64,000 nt of DNA from Sphingomonas sanguinis NBRC 13937 (GCF_001591005.1 NZ_BCTY01000006.1:1-64000), one strand, 5' to 3'; shown: positions 18,570-29,849, numbered from the stretch's first letter. Program-made: numbers and translations. The notes: generated from the sequence alone by a model not told the origin.

Positions 18570-19831
18570 ACGCCCCCTGGAAACCCGGCATGATGACCAC
18601 GCGCGAACCGTTCCAGGCCTTTGCCTGCGACGACTGGACCGCCGAGGCGATCCGGCCGCTGATCGTCGAACAGGGCTGGTCGCCCGAAAAGGTCGTCAAG
18701 GGCGGCCTGCGCGGCGCGATCCAGTCGCTGTCCGTGTCCGCCAGCCCCCAGATCCTGCTAGTCGACCTAAGCGACTCGGCCGATCCCGCGACCGAGATCA
18801 ACAACCTGGCCGAGGTCTGCGAACCGGGCACGATCGTGATCGCGGTGGGTCAGGTCAACGACGTGCGCCTGTACCGCATGTTAATGAGCAGCGGCCTGCA
18901 CGACTATCTGCTCAAACCGATCAGCGCGGACCAGTTGCGCGATACGATCGCCCAGGCGCGCGCGATCCTGCACGCGCCCCGCACCCTCGACACCACCCCC
19001 GAAAAGGCGCCGTGCAGCGTCGCGGTGGTCGGCGCGCGCGGCGGCGTCGGCACCTCGACCATCGCGACCTCGCTCGGCTGGCTGATGGCCGACCGGCTGG
19101 AGCGGAGCACCGCGATCCTCGATCTCGACGTGCATTTCGGCACCGCCGCCCTCTCACTGGACCTGGAGCCGGGACGCGGGCTGGTCGACGCCATCGACAA
19201 TCCCAGCCGCATTGATGGGCTGTTCCTGGAACGCGCCATGGTCAAGGCGTCGGAGCGGCTGGCCATCCTGTCCGCCGAAGCGCCGATCAGCGCACCTATC
19301 ATGACTGACGGCTTGGCCTTCGCCCAGTTGCAGGACGAGATGCGGCTGAATTTCGAGACGACGATCGTCGACCTCCCGCGCGGCATGATGATCCAGCAAC
19401 CGGTGCTGGTCTCCTCGGCACAGACCATTATTCTGGTCACCGAGTTCACGCTGGCGGCCGCGCGCGACACGATCCGCCTGCTCGCCTGGCTGAAGACCCA
19501 TGCCCCGCAATCGACCGTGCTGACCGTCGCCAACCGCGTCCAGCCCGCCGCCCAGAGCGAGATCGCGCAAAGCGATTTCGAGGGGTCGATCGAGCGGCCA
19601 GTCGATTTCGCCATCCCCTATGACCCCAAGCTGGTGGTTCAGGCCGCCAAGCTCGGCAAGCCGATCGCCGAACTGGGCCGCACGTCGCGTACCATCGTGC
19701 CGCTGCTCGAACTGTCGCAGCGTATCTGCGCCTCGGCCGAGGGCGAGGCGACCGTCGCCCCAGCGCGGCGCGGTCTGCTCGACCGGTTCGACCTGAAGGC
19801 GCTGCTGGCCAAGCGGGCCAAGGCCGACTGA
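18566..19831 (+). CDS. cpaE: Tad localisation protein CpaE/TadZ
   Basis: A 421-residue MinD/ParA-like protein that positions the Tad machine at the pole. An N-terminal receiver-like domain (to about residue 135) precedes the ATPase-like domain. The P-loop reads ARGGVGTST at 157-165, so the lysine expected in GK-S/T is threonine, as in atypical TadZ/CpaE proteins. ILDLDVHFGT follows as the Walker A' region. The GTG at 18566 overlaps the cpaD stop. The usual next gene, cpaF, is absent. Confidence 0.9.
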   Translation: MNAPWKPGMMTTREPFQAFACDDWTAEAIRPLIVEQGWSPEKVVKGGLRGAIQSLSVSASPQILLVDLSDSADPATEINNLAEVCEPGTIVIAVGQVNDVRLYRMLMSSGLHDYLLKPISADQLRDTIAQARAILHAPRTLDTTPEKAPCSVAVVGARGGVGTSTIATSLGWLMADRLERSTAILDLDVHFGTAALSLDLEPGRGLVDAIDNPSRIDGLFLERAMVKASERLAILSAEAPISAPIMTDGLAFAQLQDEMRLNFETTIVDLPRGMMIQQPVLVSSAQTIILVTEFTLAAARDTIRLLAWLKTHAPQSTVLTVANRVQPAAQSEIAQSDFEGSIERPVDFAIPYDPKLVVQAAKLGKPIAELGRTSRTIVPLLELSQRICASAEGEATVAPARRGLLDRFDLKALLAKRAKAD

Positions 19832-19836
19832 TACCC

Positions 19837-20820
19837 ATGTCGATGCTCGCGACCCTGATCCTGGCGATGGGCGTCTTCCTGACGCTGCTGCTGGGCGTGG
19901 CGGCCTTCTCGCCGCCCAAGCGGTCGCGCGCGCAGGCACGGCGGCTGTCGGGCTTGCGCGAGCGTGTCGCCCTGGACCTGGGCAAGCCCGCCCTGGCCGT
20001 CGCTGCCGCGTCGCGCGGGATCGCGCTGGCGGGCGATACCAGGATGGATAAGGCCTTTGGCCGGCTGCTCCCCAACCCCGCGCGCCTCGCCAAGATGCTC
20101 GACCGGACCGGACGCGACTGGACGGTGGGGCAGTTCGGCATGGCGTGTGCCGCGGTGGCGGTGGCCGTGCTGGTGCTCGGCCTGATCCTGCACCTGTCCT
20201 TTTTCCTGGCGCTGCTCCTTGCCCTCGGCCTGGGCCTGTGGCTGCCGCACATGTGGGTGCAGCGCACGATCACGCGGCGCGTCACCAAGTTCGTCGCGCG
20301 CTTTCCCGACGCCATCGAGCTGCTGGTGCGTGGTCTGCGCTCCGGCCTGCCCATCGCCGAAACGATGAGCGTCGTCGCCCATGAAATTCCGGGTCCGATC
20401 GGCGAGGAATTCCGCTCGGTCGCCGACAAGATGCGGATCGGCCGGACGATGGACGCCGCGCTTCAGGACACCGCCGACCGGCTGGAAATTCCCGAATTCC
20501 AGTTCTTCGTCATCGCCATCGCCATCCAGCGCGAGACGGGCGGCAACCTGGCCGAAACCCTGTCCAACCTGGCCGACGTGCTGCGCAAGCGCGCGCAGAT
20601 GAAGCTGAAGATCAAGGCGATGTCGTCGGAATCCAAGGCATCGGCCTATATCGTCGGTTCGCTGCCCTTCCTGGTGTTCGGCATCATCTACATGATTAAC
20701 GCGTCCTATATGGCGCGCTTCTTCGTCGATCCGCGCCTGATGATCGTCGGGGTCGGCGCGTTCATCTGGCTGGGCCTGGGCGCCTTTATCATGTCCCGCA
20801 TGATCAGTTTCGAGATTTGA
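19837..20820 (+). CDS. tadB: Tad inner-membrane platform protein TadB
   Basis: A 327-residue type II secretion F-domain protein with an N-terminal helix, a central helix pair near residues 105-140, and the GspF domain (FPDAIELLVRGLRSGLPIAE, then ETGGNLAETLSNLADVLR), ending in two more helices. Together with TadC it forms the platform on which the CpaF ATPase normally acts. It starts 5 nt after the cpaE stop and abuts tadC. Confidence 0.92.
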   Translation: MSMLATLILAMGVFLTLLLGVAAFSPPKRSRAQARRLSGLRERVALDLGKPALAVAAASRGIALAGDTRMDKAFGRLLPNPARLAKMLDRTGRDWTVGQFGMACAAVAVAVLVLGLILHLSFFLALLLALGLGLWLPHMWVQRTITRRVTKFVARFPDAIELLVRGLRSGLPIAETMSVVAHEIPGPIGEEFRSVADKMRIGRTMDAALQDTADRLEIPEFQFFVIAIAIQRETGGNLAETLSNLADVLRKRAQMKLKIKAMSSESKASAYIVGSLPFLVFGIIYMINASYMARFFVDPRLMIVGVGAFIWLGLGAFIMSRMISFEI

Positions 20821-21813
20821 ATGAGCATGCCCACGCCCACCATCCTCGGCCTCGATGCGTCCGCGATCGTTCCGCTGCTCTGGGGCGTATGTGTCTTCGC
20901 GCTGCTGGTCGTCGGCTATGTGCTGCTCGGCAGCCGCGACCCGATGACCAAGCGGGTCCGCGCGCTGAACGAACGCCGCGAGGAACTGAAGGCCGGTATC
21001 GCCGCCCCCACCCGGCGTCGTGCCCAGCTGATCGACCGTGCCGACATGCTGGAGCGGATGCGCCGGGTGCTCAGCTCGCTTAAGATGCTGCAGGATGAAC
21101 AGGTCAAGGCGGTGCAGGTTCGCTTGTTGCAGGCGGGTATCCGGTCCAAGGAAATGGCGGTCGCGGTGATCTTCGGTCGCCTCGCCCTGCCGATCGTGCT
21201 GGGCGGCACCATGGCCCTGTGGGTCTACGGGACCAACGGCTTTGCGACCTGGAGCGGGTTCAGCCGATATATGCTGGTCGCGGGCACGCTGCTGCTATCC
21301 TACAAGGCACCCGACCTGGCGCTGAAGAACCGGATCGACAAGCGCACCGCGGCCATCCGCAAGGGCCTGCCCGACGCGCTCGACCTGATGGTGATTTGTG
21401 CCGAAGCGGGCTTGACCGTCGATGCCGCCTTTGCCCGCGTGTCGCGCGAACTGCGCCGCGCCTACCCGGAACTGGGCGACGAATTCCAGCTGACCTCGGT
21501 CGAGCTGGGCTTCCTGACCGATCGGCGGCAGGCGCTGGAGAATCTCGCGGCGCGGGTCAATCTCGACTCGCTGCGCGGTGTCGTCACCACGATGATCCAG
21601 ACCGAGAAATACGGCACCCCGCTCGCGAGCGCCTTGCGCGTCCTGTCGGCCGAGTTCCGCAACGAGCGCATGATGCGTGCCGAGGAAAAGGCCGCGCGCC
21701 TGCCCGCCATCATGACGGTGCCGCTGATCCTGTTCATCCTGCCGACCCTGTTCGTCGTGATCCTGGGCCCCGCCGCCTGCTCGATCAAGGATACGCTGAT
21801 CACCGGACACTGA
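20821..21813 (+). CDS. tadC: Tad inner-membrane platform protein TadC
   Basis: A 330-residue F-domain protein with four hydrophobic segments. GspF signatures are KGLPDALDLMVICAEAGLTV and TEKYGTPLASALRVL, followed by the RMMRAEEKAARLP region seen in TadC. Its ATG follows the tadB stop with no spacer. It closes the recognisable Tad genes; no TadD, TadE, TadF or TadG follows. Confidence 0.92.
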   Translation: MSMPTPTILGLDASAIVPLLWGVCVFALLVVGYVLLGSRDPMTKRVRALNERREELKAGIAAPTRRRAQLIDRADMLERMRRVLSSLKMLQDEQVKAVQVRLLQAGIRSKEMAVAVIFGRLALPIVLGGTMALWVYGTNGFATWSGFSRYMLVAGTLLLSYKAPDLALKNRIDKRTAAIRKGLPDALDLMVICAEAGLTVDAAFARVSRELRRAYPELGDEFQLTSVELGFLTDRRQALENLAARVNLDSLRGVVTTMIQTEKYGTPLASALRVLSAEFRNERMMRAEEKAARLPAIMTVPLILFILPTLFVVILGPAACSIKDTLITGH

Positions 21814-21887
21814 CGCCCCCTCTCCCGGTTTCGCAACCAGCCGCGCCGCCAGTCGTTGGTCCATCGTAACAGATAGGGATCGACGCG

Positions 21888-22250
21888 ATGTTGTTCACTT
21901 CGACGACGCAATTCGCCGTGCTGGGGCTGGTCCTCATCGCTGGTTGGCTTTTCGGCCTGGCCAGCCATCCAGGCGGCGGCAAATGGCGCAACCGCTATGC
22001 CACCGAACGCGATGCCCATGCAGCGCAGGTGAAGGCGACCGAAACCAAGCTGTCGGCCGCCCAGACCCGTATTACCGAACTGGAGCGCGAGAACCAGCGG
22101 CTCGCGACCGCGCAGCCGGTCGCGGCGACGCCGGTGGTGGAGCGTGCAGCCCCGCGTCCGGTCGCCGCGAGTGCAGCGCGTCCCGCCTATCCGGCGGGGG
22201 AGCGTCGTGGGTGGTTCGATTTCGGCAACCGGGTGACGACGAACGGGTAA
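21888..22250 (+). CDS. Membrane-anchored coiled-coil protein, unknown
   Basis: A 120-residue protein with one N-terminal transmembrane helix (VLGLVLIAGWLFGLAS), a helical coiled-coil stretch (residues about 45-75, ending TELERENQRLA), and a Pro/Ala-rich tail. AGGGA about 8 nt before the ATG supports the start. It is 74 nt downstream of tadC and may be in the same transcript. I do not recognise the family; the layout suits an envelope scaffold or adaptor. Confidence 0.65.
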   Translation: MLFTSTTQFAVLGLVLIAGWLFGLASHPGGGKWRNRYATERDAHAAQVKATETKLSAAQTRITELERENQRLATAQPVAATPVVERAAPRPVAASAARPAYPAGERRGWFDFGNRVTTNG

Positions 22251-22294
22251 TCATGATCGGGTAGGCTCGGTGAGACACCCTGCCCTCCCCCAAA

Positions 22295-22426
22295 CCCCTC
22301 CCGCCTGCGAGAGGGGAGAAGCTTCGGAGCTGCATTCAGCACATAAGCACAAGCAGTACTGGGCTAGACGGCCCGGGAGGCACGATACCTTGCCCAGCAG
22401 CATGCCCCTCCCGCAGGCGGGAGGGG
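22295..22426. repeat. Inverted pair of GC-rich palindromes
   Basis: A CT-centred copy at 22295-22316 (one mismatch in the right arm) and an AG-centred copy at 22405-22426, in opposite orientation with tails facing outwards. They lie between plus-strand Tad-linked genes and the convergent ppdK. The bases between them hold no recognisable feature. Confidence 0.85.
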
Positions 22427-22469
22427 ATAGGGGAGGGAAAGGGGCTAGGCGACACCCCAGCCCCTCAGA

Positions 22470-25130
<2,661 letters not shown>

Positions 25131-25158
25131 CGGTTCGATCCTTTACTGGTCGTATCGT

Positions 25159-25185
25159 CCGACGCCCTGGGGACACAGGCGTCGG
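25159..25185. other. Hairpin between glyS and ppdK
   Basis: CCGACGCC (25159-25166) and GGCGTCGG (25178-25185) form a perfect 8-bp stem with an 11-nt loop. On the minus strand it lies after glyS and 28 nt before the ppdK start, with no T tract. It could be a weak glyS terminator or part of the ppdK leader. Confidence 0.6.
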
Positions 25186-25258
25186 CTTTATTAAGGCGTT
25201 ATTGGCGGAGGGGAAGAGCATGAATGCGACATTCCGCCCGTCCGATCCGCCAGTTACG

Positions 25259-27469
25259 TCATCCCTCGATCCGCGAGAAATCCGCCACCGTATGGACGGC
25301 GGCCCGGACACGCGCGAGCAGCGCGAGGCGCGCGGTCCGCTTGGCCGGATCGGCGTCGTTGACGGTCACATCGTCGAAGAACCGGTCGATCGGCGCGCGA
25401 AGCGAGGCGAGCGCGGCCATCGCGGCCTCGAAATCCTCGGCCTTCACCGCCGCGGCCGCCTTAGGCTCGGCCGCGTCGAGCGCGGCGATCAGATCGGCCT
25501 CGGCGGGTTCGAGCGTGTAGGTCGGCGCAGTCCAGCTCTGGTCGCCCTCGACGCCTTCCTTCTTCAGGATGTTCGCGGCGCGCTTGTATCCGGCGAGCAG
25601 GTTGGTGCCGTCGTCGGTGATGACGAAGGCTTGCAGCGCGCGGACGCGGGCGAGCAGGCGGACGAGGTCGTCCTCGCCGCCGAGCGCGAACACCGCGTCG
25701 ATCAGGTCGTGACGGACGCCTGCTTCGCGTTGCTGGACTTTCAGACGGTCGGCGAAGAAGCCTGCCAATGCTGGCAAGCCCAACAAAACGTTCGTCCGAA
25801 TGTAAGCTCCCGGTCCCGTGATGCTGGTGGGATCAGCCACATACGGCGTCTTCGACACGAAGCCATGTCTGATCAGTTCTTCGGCGTTACATGCGGAACG
25901 ATACGGCTCGTCCAAAATCCGGTCGATGACTGGCTTTGCTGACGCAGCCATAACTCTGGCCATCTGCATTCGAAGATCGTTGACTTGGATAAGTCGCAAA
26001 ATTGCCAATGCGGCTCGCCGGATAGCGAACGGGTCCTTGGACCCCGTAGGCTGCTCACCTACAGCAAAGAATGCGACCAGTGTGTCCAGCTTATCCGCCA
26101 ACGCCACGGCCACCGTCACCGGCGCGGTGGGGACGTCATCCCCCTGCCCGACCGGCTTATAGTGATCGCGAACCGCCTCGGCGACACGCGGGTCTTCGCC
26201 CTGCGCGGCGGCGTAATAGCCGCCCATCAGGCCCTGCAATTCGGGGAACTCGCCGACCATGCCGGTGACGAGATCGGCCTTCGCCAGATACGCGGCGCGC
26301 TCCGCCAGATCGGCAAGCTCGCCCCCTCCGCTTGCGGGGGGGGATTCGTTGACGATGCCCTCTTCGACCAGCCAGCGGGCGAGCTTGGCCACCCGCTCGA
26401 CCTTGTCGGCGACGGTGCCGAGCTTTTCGTGGAAGACGATCTTTTCCAGCTTGGGCCGCAGATCGTCGAGCTTCGTCTTCCGATCCGTCTCGTAGAAGAA
26501 GCGCGCGTCGGACAGGCGGGCGGCGAGCACCTTGCCATTGCCCTCGACGATCTTCGCGCCGCCGTCGGTCGCCTCGATATTGGCGGTGCAGACGAACGCA
26601 TTCGCCAGCTTGCCATCGGCCGAGCGGCAGACGAAGTACTTCTGGTTCACCCGCGCGGTCAGCTGGATGACTTCCGGCGGCACGTCGAGAAACGCTTCGT
26701 CGAAGCGCCCGAGCAGCGGCACCGGCCATTCGGTCAGCCCGGCATTCTCGGCGACCAGCCCTTCGTCCTCGACCAGCTCCAGCCCGGCCTCGGCGGCCAG
26801 CGCCGACGCACGCTCGCGGATGATCGCGGCGCGTTCGTCCTGATCGACCAGCACCTTGGCGGCGCGCAGCTGCTCGACATAGGTGTCGACACCGGTCAGC
26901 GTGATTTCGGCCGGGGCATGGAAGCGGTGGCCCCGCGTCGTGTTGCCGCTGGTGATCCCGGCGATCTCGAACGGCACCACCTCGCCGCCGAACAGCGCGA
27001 CGATGGCGTGCAACGGGCGGACCCATCGCATCGACTCGGTCGAGGCGGACTCGCCGCCCCAGCGCATCGACTTGGGCCAAGGGAAGGCGCGGACGATGGC
27101 GGGGATCGCCTCGGCCAGCACTTGCGCCGTCGCGCGGCCGGGCTTCTCGGTGATCGCGAAGAGCACGCCGTCGCGCTCGGTCAGTTGCTCGCGCGTCAGC
27201 CCGGTCTTGCGGAGAAAGCCCTCCAACGCCTGCGGCGGGGCAGAGGCGCGGGGCCCCTTCACTTCCTCGGACACCGCTTCGGTCGCAGACGGAAGCCCAC
27301 GCGCGATCAGCGCCAGACGGCGCGGCCCCGCATAGGTGACGATCTCACCCGCCGACAGTCCGGCCTTGGCGAGTTCGGCGGCGAACAGCTTGGCGAGGTT
27401 CTCGCGGGCCCCCGCCTGCATCCGGGCGGGGATTTCTTCGGAGCGGAGTTCGAGCAGAAAATCGGTCAT
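25259..27469 (-). CDS. glyS: Glycyl-tRNA synthetase beta subunit
   Basis: tRNA-binding subunit of the alpha2-beta2 bacterial GlyRS. The 736-residue protein begins [17 protein letters not shown], has the HD-like region in the middle, and ends with the anticodon-binding domain (GVRHDLIDAVFA). The ATG at 27469 shares one base with the glyQ stop (TGATG). Two oddities: an in-frame palindrome encoding ESPPASGGGE near 26335, and a stretch at about 25860-26040 with only 52-55% GC that replaces a normally variable segment. Confidence 0.95.
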   Translation of the reverse strand: MTDFLLELRSEEIPARMQAGARENLAKLFAAELAKAGLSAGEIVTYAGPRRLALIARGLPSATEAVSEEVKGPRASAPPQALEGFLRKTGLTREQLTERDGVLFAITEKPGRATAQVLAEAIPAIVRAFPWPKSMRWGGESASTESMRWVRPLHAIVALFGGEVVPFEIAGITSGNTTRGHRFHAPAEITLTGVDTYVEQLRAAKVLVDQDERAAIIRERASALAAEAGLELVEDEGLVAENAGLTEWPVPLLGRFDEAFLDVPPEVIQLTARVNQKYFVCRSADGKLANAFVCTANIEATDGGAKIVEGNGKVLAARLSDARFFYETDRKTKLDDLRPKLEKIVFHEKLGTVADKVERVAKLARWLVEEGIVNESPPASGGGELADLAERAAYLAKADLVTGMVGEFPELQGLMGGYYAAAQGEDPRVAEAVRDHYKPVGQGDDVPTAPVTVAVALADKLDTLVAFFAVGEQPTGSKDPFAIRRAALAILRLIQVNDLRMQMARVMAASAKPVIDRILDEPYRSACNAEELIRHGFVSKTPYVADPTSITGPGAYIRTNVLLGLPALAGFFADRLKVQQREAGVRHDLIDAVFALGGEDDLVRLLARVRALQAFVITDDGTNLLAGYKRAANILKKEGVEGDQSWTAPTYTLEPAEADLIAALDAAEPKAAAAVKAEDFEAAMAALASLRAPIDRFFDDVTVNDADPAKRTARLALLARVRAAVHTVADFSRIEG
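26322..26343. repeat. Palindromic repeat embedded in glyS
   Basis: A variant of the genome's GC-rich palindrome (CCCCTCCGC, TT, GCGGGGGGG) lies in frame inside glyS and encodes PPASGGG on the minus strand. The reading frame continues on both sides. By analogy with Rickettsia palindromic elements it probably inserted into a tolerant loop; that it arose by insertion is inference. Confidence 0.6.
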
Positions 27470-28356
27470 CACGCGGCCCAGCCGTTCTTGTCCATCCAGG
27501 CGCCGCACGCGCCCTTCGCCAGATCGCGGACGCGGCCCATATAGGCCTGGCGCTCCGCCACCGAGATCACGCCGCGCGCCTGCAGCAGGTTGAAGGTGTG
27601 GCTGGCCTTGATCGCCTGTTCATAGGCGGGGATGGGCAGCTTAGCCTCCAGACAGCGCTCGCATTCGGCCGCCGCCTTCTTGAAAGCGTCGAACAGCGTG
27701 TCGGTGTCGGCGACCTCGAAATTCCAAGTCGACATCTGCTTCTCGTTTTCGAGAAACACGTCGCCGTAACTCACGCCCGCATCGTTGAAGCGCAGGTCGT
27801 ACACATTGTCGACGTCCTGGATATACATGGCGAGGCGTTCGAGGCCGTAGGTCAACTCGCCCGCGACCGGCTTCATGTCGTATCCGCCCATCTGCTGGAA
27901 ATAGGTGAACTGAGTCACCTCCATCCCGTCGCACCAGACTTCCCAGCCCAGACCCCAGGCACCCAGCGTCGGGCTTTCCCAATCGTCCTCGACGAAGCGG
28001 ATGTCGTGCTTCGTCATGTCCACACCGATCGCGGCCAGGCTGCCCAGATACAGGTCCTGCAGGTCGGCGGGCGAGGGCTTCAGGATAACCTGATACTGGT
28101 AGTAATGCTGGAGCCGGTTGGGGTTCTCGCCATAACGGCCGTCGGTCGGGCGACGGCACGGCTGGACGAAAGCGGCGTTCCAGCTGTCAGGCCCCAGCGC
28201 GCGCAGTGTGGTCGCGGGGTGAAAGGTGCCCGCCCCCATCTCCATGTCATAAGGTTGCAGGATCACGCATCCCCGCTCGCTCCAATAGTCATGGAGGGTG
28301 AGGATCATGCGCTGGAAGGAAAGTGGTCCTTCCGAGGGGCCGTTTCGGGTCTGCAT
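27469..28356 (-). CDS. glyQ: Glycyl-tRNA synthetase alpha subunit
   Basis: Catalytic subunit that activates glycine. The 295-residue protein has the family signatures [54 protein letters not shown] and the long [11 protein letters not shown] region. The ATG at 28356 (MQTRNGP) lacks a clear ribosome site; an upstream in-frame codon seems less likely. It is divergent from the HTH regulator, and the 200-base gap between them holds three operator-like dyads. Confidence 0.95.
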   Translation of the reverse strand: MQTRNGPSEGPLSFQRMILTLHDYWSERGCVILQPYDMEMGAGTFHPATTLRALGPDSWNAAFVQPCRRPTDGRYGENPNRLQHYYQYQVILKPSPADLQDLYLGSLAAIGVDMTKHDIRFVEDDWESPTLGAWGLGWEVWCDGMEVTQFTYFQQMGGYDMKPVAGELTYGLERLAMYIQDVDNVYDLRFNDAGVSYGDVFLENEKQMSTWNFEVADTDTLFDAFKKAAAECERCLEAKLPIPAYEQAIKASHTFNLLQARGVISVAERQAYMGRVRDLAKGACGAWMDKNGWAA

Positions 28357-28445
28357 AATGGCGCAGGCTTTGGCGGATGGCCCTTGTGCGGTCAAGGCGA
28401 GCGGCCGTCCTAATCACCCCGACAAGTCAACCACCCGTGATATTT

Positions 28446-28524
28446 TGTCAGGTCTTGTTGACAACGTCACGACTCGCTGTCACTTTGTCATGGTCACCTG
28501 ACATTACGTCATGCACGGGTGACA
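28446..28524. promoter_or_regulatory. Three GTCA-N8-TGAC operator dyads
   Basis: Three copies of the same inverted repeat: GTCA 28447-28450 / TGAC 28459-28462, GTCA 28487-28490 / TGAC 28499-28502, and GTCA 28508-28511 / TGAC 28520-28523, each with exactly 8 bases between halves. The first two extend to TGTCA-N8-TGACA. Centres are 40 and 21 bases apart, close to whole helical turns. A perfect TTGACA (28458-28463) overlaps the first copy, though no good -10 follows. The likely binder is the HTH protein encoded 33 bases downstream; this is inference. Confidence 0.75.
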
Positions 28525-28556
28525 AAGGGAGGTTGGCTATGCAAGAGGAGGTGGAC

Positions 28557-28760
28557 ATGAAAAATCGCCTCAAGGTGCTGCGCGCCGAACGCAACTGGAG
28601 CCAGGCGGAACTCGCCGGGCGGCTGGATGTGTCGCGCCAGGCCGTCAACGCCATCGAAACGGGGAAATACGATCCCTCGCTACCGCTCGCCTTCCGCATC
28701 GGACGGCTGTTCGAGATGCCGATCGAGGAGATTTTCGATGATGAACATCATGGTGAGTGA
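28557..28760 (+). CDS. Small HTH (XRE-family) transcriptional regulator
   Basis: A 67-residue protein that is almost entirely one helix-turn-helix domain (SQAELAGRLDVSRQAVNAIE at 14-33), with an acidic end (EEIFDDEHH), like small YgzD-type regulators. AGGAGG precedes the ATG at 28557; an ATG six codons earlier is possible. Three matching dyads lie upstream, which suggests autoregulation. Its 3' end overlaps the next gene by 23 bases, so they are translationally coupled. Confidence 0.88.
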   Translation: MKNRLKVLRAERNWSQAELAGRLDVSRQAVNAIETGKYDPSLPLAFRIGRLFEMPIEEIFDDEHHGE

Positions 28761-29187
28761 GGACGGGGCCCGCTGGGGCGAGAGCCGCGAGGCGGCGCGG
28801 GCGGCACGCCGGAAGCGGCGGCGGATCGCCTTGGTCGTCGTCGTGACCCTCTTGGTCGTCGGCCTGCCCTTTATCGCAGGATTCATCGACGGCTTGCTCG
28901 ATCGTCCCTTCGCGCCCCCGCCCCGGCTGTTGGCGCAGGGGTCCGCGGTCGTGATCCTGATCGTCGGCGGCATTGTGAGCTGGCGCAACTGGCGTGAAAC
29001 CGACGAGATGCAGCGGCGGCTGGCGATCGAAACCTGGGCAGTGATCGGGCTTGCCAATTTCGTCCTGCACCCGTTGCTGACCCTGATCGGCACGCACACG
29101 CATCATGCCGATCTTGAGGACAATAGCTGGTGGGCCTCGGTCGCCATCGGCATGGCCTCCTATTTCATCCGGAGGATACGGTCATGA
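28738..29187 (+). CDS. Membrane protein in HTH operon, unknown
   Basis: A 149-residue protein with a basic cytoplasmic start (EAARAARRKRRR), a hydrophobic helix (LVVVVTLLVVGLPFIAGFI), a second helix, a WRNWRETDEMQRRLAIET loop, and more helices with a histidine cluster (GTHTHHADLED) that could bind metal. GAGGAG lies 7 nt before the ATG at 28738, inside the regulator gene. I do not recognise the family. Overlap with both neighbours points to one functional unit. Confidence 0.72.
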   Translation: MMNIMVSEDGARWGESREAARAARRKRRRIALVVVVTLLVVGLPFIAGFIDGLLDRPFAPPPRLLAQGSAVVILIVGGIVSWRNWRETDEMQRRLAIETWAVIGLANFVLHPLLTLIGTHTHHADLEDNSWWASVAIGMASYFIRRIRS

Positions 29188-29375
29188 ACCGCCGACTGAC
29201 CCATATAGCCATCGGAGGCGGCATCGCGCTGTCGCTGCTCGGCTGGGGAGCCGGTCGTCTGGGCGAGGTCACGCTCGAGGCGATCCGCCCCGATATTCAG
29301 GCCGCGACCATAGCCGCCCATAATGCAAGGCTGCCCAAATTCTCCGTCCATCTGTCCATCGAGGTGCGACCATGA
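29184..29375 (+). CDS. Small single-span membrane protein, unknown
   Basis: A 63-residue protein with one hydrophobic N-terminal helix (IAIGGGIALSLLGWGAGRLG) and a short polar tail. It overlaps both neighbours by ATGA, so it is translated as part of the HTH operon. GGAGG at 29171 supports the ATG at 29184. No family recognised; it could be a small subunit of the flanking membrane proteins. Confidence 0.65.
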   Translation: MNRRLTHIAIGGGIALSLLGWGAGRLGEVTLEAIRPDIQAATIAAHNARLPKFSVHLSIEVRP

Positions 29376-29809
29376 CCATCAATGCTTCGCGCATCGGCAA
29401 GGGGCCGAGCGAACGCGCCAATCACCGGCTGCTGGCGATGTCCGGCACCGTCGGCGGGATCGCCGGGCTGTCGACCGCGCTGATCGTGCTGCAACAACCG
29501 GCGGACGGCGCTGCCCGTCCCGACCTTTGGTTCTCGCCTTTGCCGCTTTGGTTCGCCGTGCTGATGGCGCTGATCTGGGGCGTGGTCGTGCCCGTTATTT
29601 CGTGGCGCTGGCACCGGGTCGCCGACGAGCATGAACGCCAAGCCTATCGCGACGGTGACGTCGCCAGCTTCTACACGGTCGGCCTGGGCGTTCCCGTCTG
29701 GTGGTTCCTGTGGCGCGGCGGTGCGCTGCCGCCGGTGCAGATCGAATGGGTGTACGGCGCGATGCTGGCGGTCGGCGGCCTGGTCTGGCTGTGGCGCAAA
29801 TATGCCTGA
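29372..29809 (+). CDS. Multi-span membrane protein in HTH operon, unknown
   Basis: A 145-residue protein with about four helices and a central charged loop, RWHRVADEHERQAYRDGDVA. That loop resembles the WRNWRETDEMQRRLAIET loop of the 28738 protein, so the two may be distant relatives (inference from the W-R-x-x-E-x-Q-R pattern). It starts at an ATGA overlap with the 63-residue gene and closes the four-gene unit. Function unknown. Confidence 0.7.
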   Translation: MTINASRIGKGPSERANHRLLAMSGTVGGIAGLSTALIVLQQPADGAARPDLWFSPLPLWFAVLMALIWGVVVPVISWRWHRVADEHERQAYRDGDVASFYTVGLGVPVWWFLWRGGALPPVQIEWVYGAMLAVGGLVWLWRKYA

Positions 29810-29849
29810 TCCCGCCCCCTTCCCCTTCCCTTTCCGAAAGTCCGATCCC

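Noticed and set aside
25985..27544. Long frame opposite glyS
   Set aside because: Shadow frame; no ribosome site, and glyS has conserved motifs along most of its length.
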